The position numbers and the translations under genes are program-made. 8,693 bases of DNA from Lentisphaeria bacterium (GTDB lineage Bacteria > Verrucomicrobiota > Lentisphaeria > JABSQK01 > UBA12247): positions 1-8,693 of the forward strand of contig DMTJ01000606.1 in NCBI GenBank assembly GCA_003477185.1. The letters run 5' to 3'. Positions 1 through 5,764 of this stretch are shown one piece after another; the stretch's first letter is position 1; the number at the start of each line of letters is the position of its first letter. The notes below the pieces were generated by a model. The model was not told the origin of the DNA, did not search any database, and saw nothing but the letters and a program-made list of their open reading frames with translations.

Positions 1-371
1 TCGCGGGCCATGGGCACTGCCTGTTTCAAGGCCAACTTTTCGTCGTTAACAGCTGCCAGAGCCAATGCGTCCGGAAACACGGTGGCACCCCGAATGATGC
101 GGCCGGCACCATGCTCCATGTTGGCACCTATCAATGGCGGAACACCTTCGCGTTTCTGGAGCCAGGCAGTTGTGCGCAGCACGTCTTTGGCGTCGGCGCC
201 GATCAGGCAGTATCCGCCTGTTGGGGTGGGGCCCAAGCTGGCTTGCAGGATGGGCGTGCTGTGCTCCGGATTAAGATGCGCAACGAGGAGTTGGGCAAGC
301 TTCTCTGTCAGGCTCAGGGACGCGAGTTCGCGATTTACCCAGTCACTGTGAAGATGAGGGGTGTCGAACAT
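1..371 (-). CDS. Glycoside hydrolase family 3 protein, N-terminal part (runs off left edge)
   Basis: This is the first 123 codons of a larger gene whose 3' end lies outside the window. The protein shows hallmarks of the GH3 N-terminal (beta/alpha)8 domain: an early SLTEKLAQLLVA helix (family pattern 'MSLEEKIGQLL') near residues 19-30, the strand-loop PPLIGANMEHGAGR around residues 78-91, and GATVFPDALALAA just after it. GH3 enzymes are retaining exo-glycosidases such as beta-glucosidases, beta-xylosidases and beta-N-acetylhexosaminidases; the nucleophile Asp lies further on and is not visible, so activity and substrate are open. No signal peptide is apparent, suggesting a cytoplasmic enzyme. 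The ATG at 371 is the only plausible start, because an in-frame TGA lies four codons upstream; no clear Shine-Dalgarno precedes it. It follows the lipoprotein gene by 18 nt, so co-transcription is likely. In the ANMEHG motif, Asn sits where many family members have Asp. Confidence 0.85.
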   Translation of the reverse strand, partial: MFDTPHLHSDWVNRELASLSLTEKLAQLLVAHLNPEHSTPILQASLGPTPTGGYCLIGADAKDVLRTTAWLQKREGVPPLIGANMEHGAGRIIRGATVFPDALALAAVNDEKLALKQAVPMAR

Positions 372-389
372 GGCTGGGCATCACGTTAG

Positions 390-806
390 CTACTTTCCGT
401 CCGGTCCCAAGCTGAACCGCTCGTCGGGAAAGTACGACTCAAACTGGCGAAACAGATATTCAGCGCGAGGCTGGTCGGCGAGCGTGCCGACACGTATCCT
501 GAGATGGACGTTGTGCCGGTCGATCTGCGACAGGCGCACTGAGAATGGCGTGGCGTCTGCGAACTCTGCTTCGTAGAGCGCGGAGACCGCATCGTTGTGC
601 ATGATTGGCGTAATGCGCAGGTCACGAAACCCGCGAAGGATCGCAAGATGGGTGTCTTGAATTGTGCTGGGGACGTCGACCACAAAGGAATTCCCGCTGC
701 GTCGCAATTCGTACGACTCGCCGCTGTCGGTGTTGACCGTCGTACCGGTCGTGGTGCAGCCCACTAGAAGGACGGCTGTGGCGGCCATAAGAACATAGCG
801 AATCAT
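390..806 (-). CDS. Small lipoprotein, DUF3568-like
   Basis: This encodes a 138-residue protein with a classic lipoprotein signal peptide: MIR, a hydrophobic stretch, then the lipobox LVGC with Cys17 as the predicted lipidation site. Thr at +2 rather than Asp is compatible with the outer membrane. The mature part is about 122 residues. It resembles the DUF3568 family of small lipoproteins as I remember it: a hydrophilic strand near the N-terminus, a helix with DTHLAILRGFRDLRI, then alternating strands ending in LRIRVGTLADQPRAEYLFRQ, close to the family's 'IRVGxxGDExxS' signature. Function is unknown in this family. I chose the ATG at 806 over an upstream in-frame GTG at 842 because it directly starts the signal peptide and has GGAGAG five bases before it. 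The gene sits between two glycoside hydrolase genes, 47 nt after the first and 18 nt before the second, so it may assist glycan handling at the envelope, which is inference only. Confidence 0.85.
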   Translation of the reverse strand: MIRYVLMAATAVLLVGCTTTGTTVNTDSGESYELRRSGNSFVVDVPSTIQDTHLAILRGFRDLRITPIMHNDAVSALYEAEFADATPFSVRLSQIDRHNVHLRIRVGTLADQPRAEYLFRQFESYFPDERFSLGPDGK

Positions 807-811
807 AAAAT

Positions 812-817
812 CTCTCC
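812..817 (-). promoter_or_regulatory. Ribosome binding site of the lipoprotein gene
   Basis: GGAGAG lies five bases before the ATG at 806. It decides the start in favour of this ATG over the GTG at 842. It is the best-placed Shine-Dalgarno sequence ahead of any annotated start here; the neighbouring starts at 371, 5454 and 5760 lack one. Confidence 0.7.
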
Positions 818-829
818 AGTGTAGCTCGG

Positions 830-857
830 CATATACAAGCACTGTAGCGAATCTTAA
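830..857 (-). promoter_or_regulatory. Weak sigma70-like promoter candidate before the lipoprotein gene
   Basis: On the minus strand TTAAGA (857-852) and TATATG (835-830) are separated by 16 bases, each matching four of six consensus positions. Transcription would start near 823, giving a leader of under 20 nt that still contains the GGAGAG ribosome binding site. The -35 element overlaps the stop codon of the upstream hydrolase gene. A match this weak could be chance, and the gene may simply be read from an upstream promoter. Confidence 0.2.
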
Positions 858-3163
858 CGTTCCCGCAACTCCGTCTGGCCGAGAGGCGACAGTTTTACCG
901 CGATATCGCGCTCGAAGGCTGGCAAAGGCAGCGAATTTTTGGCCCCGCTATCCCACTGCACCTCGCGAGTTATTAGGATATCACCGCTGGTAGGGTCCCA
1001 GAACTCGACATGATACCTACCGCTGTCAAGTTCCAGCTGAATCTGAGCTTCGTCGTGTACCTCTGGGGTCGCATCCAGCCTGCCAGAGTAGTAGTACTTG
1101 CGATCGAAGATCCAAAGGAGCAGGCGCCCGGGGGTGCGGAGTTCGCAATACCCGAGTTGGCCAAGGACCGTGCTGTGAAATTCCGCGCCAGTGCGATCCT
1201 CGTTGTCGATAAAGCGGGCAATGCCGCGGTAGCGGCTATATAGGCCCGGGTGCTCTTCTAAGAGTGTAAACCACCAGAAGAAGGGGATGGAGGCCATCTT
1301 GTGGAAGTACCCCGACCAGAGCCCCAAGTGATGCTGGTGGACGATGTGGCCCATGGTGTCTCCGTAGGGGTTACCCCCAAATTCAGTGATGACACATGGC
1401 TTTTCTATGTCCAATGCAAACTCGCCGGTTTTCTGGACGGTCACGTAGAGCTTATTGGCTCCGGAGCCTTGGTAGTAGGCGTCGAGGAGTACGATGTCGA
1501 GCTCTTTGAGGCCAGCGACATCCCGATTTACCCATTGGTAGCTGGTGGACCAATGGGTACTGACGAGATGCTTGTTGGGGTCGATCTCCTTCAAGTATGC
1601 GCCCATGGTTTTGTGCCAGGTGGCCATGTGCGGGTGCTTGTACCATTGCCGGTCTTTGCCTGTTAAGTCGATTTCACTGAACAGTTTCCAGCTCATAAGC
1701 CTGGGCGAATAGCCCCAGCGGGCTACGAGGTAGTCGAGCATGCGCTTGGTGCTAGCGACTGTTTCCTCGTCGTAGAAGAATCGTGTGGGGGAATCGTGTG
1801 GTCCGCCGTTCTTCGCATTCCACGGGCTTCGAGCCCAGTCAGAGTCGCACCAAGTGCTAAACTTCCCGTGATTGTGAATGAGGAGAATGATATCGATGTC
1901 GTATTCTTCGGCCCATTCAAAAATCCTATCAAGCTTCCAGGCTCGCCAGGGGCTGTAGTACCCGAGACCGTGATTTCCAGGGGCGTCCGGAATCCATTCG
2001 AGCGCGAGCCACCACGGAGACATCCACAGCTCGACGGTATCGATGCCCAAGGCGGCGTAGCGCTCGAACAGCCGCTTGTACATGGTTAGGCCTTCGTCTT
2101 CCCACGCTGTGTATGGGAAGGAGTCGCGGTAGCGATTGTCGTAGGGGGATCGGACGTTCACGCCTACCGGGCAGTGCTCGCCGTCCTTTTGCGACCAGGT
2201 CAGGAGTAAGGGATCGTCGGTTGACCGTTGGAGAAAGCCGCGAAAGTCGGGGGCGGGAGTGGCCTGAAAGGTTTGGGAGGGGAGGGCAATGGTACGATCC
2301 CCGACATGGCCACGTACGGCTATGCGATGAAGCCCCGCCTGGGTCGGCGTGTAGCGCAGGCGAAAATCTGGCGTTCCAGCGGGCTCAAGGTCCGCATGAA
2401 AGCGCTGTTCGTCGAAGGCAAAAGGCTCGTGGTAGAAGACACGCGCTTGGGTCTGCGTCCCATCGGGGCGCGTGACTTCTGCCATCAGGTCCACCTCGCG
2501 CGTGTCGAATGGATTGGAGTAGGGATGTGTCAGCTGAAACGAGAGCTCATACTTTTCGCCAACTGGCAGTAAGTCCGGGCCGGGAAGGATGTTGCGAACT
2601 TCGCAAACTGGCGGTTTGGGCGAACTGCCGGTGATTGAGACCACGGTGAATGTCTGCTCGGACTCGGGAGGTGTGCCTTCTACGTCAAACTTAAGACCAA
2701 ATTCGATGAGCTGAGAGGCGGCGAGTTGGTGCCACGGTCGCTGATGGCCGACGACTCCCCAGTGCAGTGCGGCGTCCGGGCCGGCCAATGGAACGGTAAG
2801 CTGCCACTCGGTAGCCTGGCCAAGTTCGAATCTCAATTGCCGCCAGAGATTGTCCCAGTCTTTGGTGAAAATGTAGAGGACGCTGCCCGCGGGCGGTAGG
2901 CTGTCGGTCTGCAGGTTGACGGTAACCTGATCGTGTTCGCTGAGGCCTTGGGGATCATGCGTGAAAAACTCGTTCTGGCCCGTCCATTTACAGAGTAGCT
3001 GAAGCTGATCTTTGGTGTTCAGTTGCTGTTCTGCAACCTTGTTCAAGTACCAGCGTTGGTACCAGGCGCCGTCGCGCAGCAGCGGTTGCTTAAGCTCTGA
3101 AGCCGGCAGGTCGGACAGGAGAATGATGGATGAGGCGAGTATAAAGAGGAAAGCACGGATCAT
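854..3163 (-). CDS. Secreted multidomain glycoside hydrolase (DUF5060 plus clan GH-A-like barrel)
   Basis: This encodes 769 residues from the ATG at 3163, beginning with a signal peptide (MIRAFLFILASSIILLSDLPAS), so export is expected. Next comes an unassigned beta-rich, Trp-rich region (about 23-180), then a DUF5060-like sandwich (about 195-305: YELSFQL, HPYSNPFD, FRLRYTPTQAG). A (beta/alpha)8 barrel follows (about 330-665) and a C-terminal beta domain (about 672-765) of the type that caps such enzymes. Barrel landmarks fit retaining clan GH-A: SPWW, LLIHNHGKFS, acid/base candidate Glu497 in LFSEIDL, LLDAYYQG, nucleophile candidate Glu594 in VITEFGGN, and the late Trp pair FFWWF. The usual Asn before the acid/base Glu is Ser here. 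The likely role is endo-hydrolysis of an extracellular polysaccharide; the substrate is unknown. Start choice is uncertain: no Shine-Dalgarno precedes this ATG, while a GTG at 3211 follows GGAGG by four bases and a TTG at 3241 follows GGGGAAAG by about nine. Confidence 0.85.
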   Translation of the reverse strand: MIRAFLFILASSIILLSDLPASELKQPLLRDGAWYQRWYLNKVAEQQLNTKDQLQLLCKWTGQNEFFTHDPQGLSEHDQVTVNLQTDSLPPAGSVLYIFTKDWDNLWRQLRFELGQATEWQLTVPLAGPDAALHWGVVGHQRPWHQLAASQLIEFGLKFDVEGTPPESEQTFTVVSITGSSPKPPVCEVRNILPGPDLLPVGEKYELSFQLTHPYSNPFDTREVDLMAEVTRPDGTQTQARVFYHEPFAFDEQRFHADLEPAGTPDFRLRYTPTQAGLHRIAVRGHVGDRTIALPSQTFQATPAPDFRGFLQRSTDDPLLLTWSQKDGEHCPVGVNVRSPYDNRYRDSFPYTAWEDEGLTMYKRLFERYAALGIDTVELWMSPWWLALEWIPDAPGNHGLGYYSPWRAWKLDRIFEWAEEYDIDIILLIHNHGKFSTWCDSDWARSPWNAKNGGPHDSPTRFFYDEETVASTKRMLDYLVARWGYSPRLMSWKLFSEIDLTGKDRQWYKHPHMATWHKTMGAYLKEIDPNKHLVSTHWSTSYQWVNRDVAGLKELDIVLLDAYYQGSGANKLYVTVQKTGEFALDIEKPCVITEFGGNPYGDTMGHIVHQHHLGLWSGYFHKMASIPFFWWFTLLEEHPGLYSRYRGIARFIDNEDRTGAEFHSTVLGQLGYCELRTPGRLLLWIFDRKYYYSGRLDATPEVHDEAQIQLELDSGRYHVEFWDPTSGDILITREVQWDSGAKNSLPLPAFERDIAVKLSPLGQTELRER

Positions 3164-3306
3164 GCGGGGTATCGAGGGGTGCTGAGTAGGGAAAAGCAGG
3201 ACACCAGCCACTACACCTCCGCAGACGGCTCCCCACAACAAACAGCGAACTTTCCCCGCTCAGTGGAAATGGACGCTTGGCTGTCTTACTGGAAGCGTGG
3301 CAGCGT
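3164..3306. other. 143-nt spacer between the two gene groups
   Basis: This is the longest gap between genes in the window, shrinking to 65 nt if the hydrolase starts at TTG 3241. It holds a six-base inverted repeat, ACGCTT (3273-3278) and AAGCGT (3293-3298), with a 14-nt loop. No T-run follows on the minus strand, so I do not call it an intrinsic terminator. I found no convincing -35/-10 pair. It may mark the boundary between two transcription units, but the sequence does not prove that. Confidence 0.35.
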
Positions 3307-5454
3307 TTATTCCAGGCCTAGGCGTTCTCGGGCCTTCTTGGAGATGCTGTTGTCAACCACGGTCGCGAGGTGTTCGACGGACGACTCGATCGATTTGATC
3401 TGGGAAGCACAAATTTGCAGTCCCTTCAGCGCCGCCTCCGGGCAGTCTACTTCTACGTTTGCAGCGCTGATGTAGTCGCTTGGCGGGAGAACTCGTGCGA
3501 GAACGGCTTTTGCCGCGGCCGGGAAGGCAGCGGCCCGAATGTCAGCTTCCATGCTGGAAAGAGCCGCTTTAATGGTGGCAGTATCACCAAATGCCGTGGC
3601 ACAAGCGACTGCTCCTTTGGTCGTGTGCGGGGCCTCAACCATTTCTGCGATCTTTGGCTGGATCTTTTCATAGTCGGCACCGATCTCCACGAGTGTCTTT
3701 ACCACAGACTTATAGGATGCGGAGCCCACGCAATCAGCGAGTTGCCCGATCTTTCCGGTCATTTCCGAGTCAGCTCGCGCGAGCGAATCCATCGCCAAGG
3801 TGCCAGCGACCTTATCGCCATGAAAGGTGAGCAGCTTGTCGAAATCGGTCGAGTTGGGCCCGCCAATTTTTAAGAGAGCAGTCCGGGCGGCCTTCTCGAG
3901 CCCGGGATTGGCTCTTGTGGCCTTCACAATCATGGGGATAGCGGCCACAGCATCGCGGCGCATCCGGCCAGCCAGTTCGATTGCTTTGGCGGCGGACTTC
4001 CCCTGCGCAAGCAGACGATTGAGATCCTTGCCCACCGGGATGGAGGTCGCGACCATCTTGCCGAGAACCCCCTTTGACTTTGGATAGGCCTTGATATAGG
4101 TCCGGAGGGCCTGCTGGGCGTTGGGCTTGATCGCATCCACTGCGGCAAAGGCGGCCTTCTTGAGTTCACTGTTCTCGCTGTTCACAAGGTCCAGCAACAG
4201 GTCTGCTCTGTTGGCCTCTTTGCAGGCTTGGATCGCGAGGAGTTTGGCCTTTTGGAAGGAGTCGTCATGCTCGAATACGAAGCCGCAGAGCTGTCGATTC
4301 CGGTGCGCGCGGAAAAGCGGCATCATGGCGACCACACGATCTGGACCGGCGACCTCGGCGATTTGACTCAGCGTCGCTTCTTGGGCAGTCGTCATCTTAC
4401 TGAAGATGGGCAACAGCTTGGGATTTGCCGAGCTGGCGTCGATCAGTTGTTCGGCCACACTTTCATCACCGAGTTGCCACAACAGCGCCAATGCCTCGGG
4501 GGCAGGAAGTTCATCTCGCAGGCGCGTCATTATGGCTGCCCTGGATGCTACCGCGCCTTCCAGCATGCTGGCATACTGCGATCGCCTGGCTGGCGAAGCC
4601 TTCAGGTAAAGGTCGATGATTCCATGATACAGGGAGTCGGCGATGGCTGTCATGGAGCGTGTGGCCGTGCTGGCTGCCTGCGCGTCACTGAGCACCATGA
4701 TGCGCCCAAGGATCGGAGCGGCATCGGTGGGCACAATCGCTGCCAGGTCCGCCAAATCACGCGCGACTGAAGGCGACTTGGCATCCAGGAGAGCCATGAT
4801 GGTCTGCTGATCGTTGGCAAGCAGCAGGCTGCGAAGTTCGCGGCGGCGCTTGGCGGAGGTCTTGATAGCGACGATGCGCGAGACATCCGCGGAGATTTGT
4901 GCGGAGTCACGTACTGGTGGCTTGGGCGGTCGGAGGCCGATGTTGCGGTTGCTCTTTGGCTTGGTGACGTACCAGTAGGCACCCGCTGCGACTCCAAGCA
5001 AGAGCAGGAAGCGGAAAATCAGGCTGAAGATGCTGTGCTTTCTGCGGTCGGCGCGTCTCTCTTCGTAGTCGTCGAGGATCGACTCATCCATTATGGAAGC
5101 ATGGGCATTTTCCGGCGGGCTGGCTGCCTGAACCGGGCGGATAAGTGGCGCAGCAGCAGGCGGTGCCGTTCGGCGTGGCGGCGGATTCTCGGGCGGCGGT
5201 ACAATGACCGTTGACTCGGCGAGGGCCTCACGTTTCTTGAGGCTGGCCTTGGACGGCGCGCGCGCTGGAGCGGGAGGTGCTTCCGGCGTGGTCTCGGGCT
5301 CCACTGGAGAACTGGTGTCTTTCTTGAAGCCAAGCTTCCGCCGCACTAGGAACGTTTCCCCACATTTCTGGCAGGGGATCTTCCGGTCTATCTGTTTCTC
5401 GTCTGCTTCAAATACAGCTTTGCAGTGTGTGCACCGTGTCTCAATGTTTGCCAT
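3307..5454 (-). CDS. Membrane protein with N-terminal MJ0042-type zinc ribbon and C-terminal helical-repeat (HEAT-like) domain
   Basis: This encodes 715 residues in three parts. Residues 1-37 form a CXXC zinc ribbon with Cys8, Cys11, Cys28 and Cys31 (CTHC and CQKC), followed by GETFLV, as in the MJ0042 / zinc-ribbon_4 families. Residues about 45-120 are a Pro/Ala-rich, likely disordered linker. A basic stretch (ERRADRRKH, 132-140) precedes a single transmembrane helix at about 141-163, which by the positive-inside rule puts the ribbon in the cytoplasm and the rest outside. Residues about 185-715 are almost entirely amphipathic helices in roughly 35-45-residue pairs, resembling HEAT/ARM solenoids, which usually bind proteins; I see no enzyme motif. 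Function is unknown. The ATG at 5454 lies six bases after the stop of the dehydratase gene and has no clear Shine-Dalgarno, so coupled translation is likely. The ATG is preferred because the ribbon starts right behind it. Confidence 0.85.
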   Translation of the reverse strand: MANIETRCTHCKAVFEADEKQIDRKIPCQKCGETFLVRRKLGFKKDTSSPVEPETTPEAPPAPARAPSKASLKKREALAESTVIVPPPENPPPRRTAPPAAAPLIRPVQAASPPENAHASIMDESILDDYEERRADRRKHSIFSLIFRFLLLLGVAAGAYWYVTKPKSNRNIGLRPPKPPVRDSAQISADVSRIVAIKTSAKRRRELRSLLLANDQQTIMALLDAKSPSVARDLADLAAIVPTDAAPILGRIMVLSDAQAASTATRSMTAIADSLYHGIIDLYLKASPARRSQYASMLEGAVASRAAIMTRLRDELPAPEALALLWQLGDESVAEQLIDASSANPKLLPIFSKMTTAQEATLSQIAEVAGPDRVVAMMPLFRAHRNRQLCGFVFEHDDSFQKAKLLAIQACKEANRADLLLDLVNSENSELKKAAFAAVDAIKPNAQQALRTYIKAYPKSKGVLGKMVATSIPVGKDLNRLLAQGKSAAKAIELAGRMRRDAVAAIPMIVKATRANPGLEKAARTALLKIGGPNSTDFDKLLTFHGDKVAGTLAMDSLARADSEMTGKIGQLADCVGSASYKSVVKTLVEIGADYEKIQPKIAEMVEAPHTTKGAVACATAFGDTATIKAALSSMEADIRAAAFPAAAKAVLARVLPPSDYISAANVEVDCPEAALKGLQICASQIKSIESSVEHLATVVDNSISKKARERLGLE

Positions 5455-5460
5455 TGTTTG

Positions 5461-5760
5461 TTAGCAATCCCATGCGTTCAGAGCTTCTGCAAGATCGAGG
5501 TCGGCTTGAGTGACTGTGCTCCCGGCACTGTGCGTAGTGGCGCGCACGTAGACTTGCTTTTTCGTTGTATCCAGATTGAAGTCTGGATGATGATTTTGTG
5601 TGACGATCGTTGCTGCAAGATATGGCAGAAATCTGTTGATCGCTCGAAAATCGGAAAACTGGAAGGTCTTTTGGATGAATCCACCGGCTCGTTGCCAGCC
5701 TGGCATGCCAGAGAGTTTGGTGTCGACCTGTTCGTCGCTGAGAAGGGCCTTATCTTCCAT
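5461..5760 (-). CDS. Pterin-4a-carbinolamine dehydratase-like protein (PCD/DCoH/PhhB family)
   Basis: This encodes 99 residues, the usual length for the family. The family dehydrates 4a-hydroxytetrahydrobiopterin formed by aromatic amino acid hydroxylases such as phenylalanine hydroxylase, so the pterin cofactor can be recycled; it acts in the cytoplasm. Matching features are GWQR near residue 21, KTFQFSDFRAINRFLPYLA (31-49), the active-site pair NHHPD (His57, His58), the strand QVYVRATTHSAGSTVT with His77, and QADLDLA with Asp87. The acidic residue normally four before the first His is Val53, and the aromatic residue usual before the last strand is replaced by Lys in TTKKQ, so activity may be altered. 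The ATG at 5760 lies four bases after the stop of the coiled-coil/LRR gene, with no Shine-Dalgarno. No hydroxylase gene is in the window, so the pathway link is unproven; family members also exist in bacteria with no aromatic hydroxylase. Confidence 0.88.
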   Translation of the reverse strand: MEDKALLSDEQVDTKLSGMPGWQRAGGFIQKTFQFSDFRAINRFLPYLAATIVTQNHHPDFNLDTTKKQVYVRATTHSAGSTVTQADLDLAEALNAWDC

Positions 5761-5764
5761 CGGG

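Noticed and set aside
336..384. Short alternative frame starting at the ATG just upstream of the GH3 start
   Set aside because: It ends after a dozen codons, and the neighbouring ATG at 371 opens the GH3 frame.
807..842. Longer lipoprotein starting at GTG 842
   Set aside because: The 12 extra residues would precede a complete signal peptide and break its usual layout, while the ATG at 806 has a well-spaced GGAGAG.
2113..2572. Two overlapping plus-strand frames opposite the glycoside hydrolase
   Set aside because: They are Arg/Gly-rich antisense translations; the minus-strand frame encodes the DUF5060-like domain here.
3273..3298. Possible transcription terminator (ACGCTT / AAGCGT hairpin) after the zinc-ribbon gene
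   Set aside because: The stem is only six base pairs with a 14-nt loop and no T-run follows on the minus strand, so I note it but do not call a terminator.
4228..4770. Plus-strand open frame of 180 codons opposite the zinc-ribbon/solenoid gene
   Set aside because: Its product has no recognisable motif and it overlaps fully with a minus-strand gene whose protein has clear domains.
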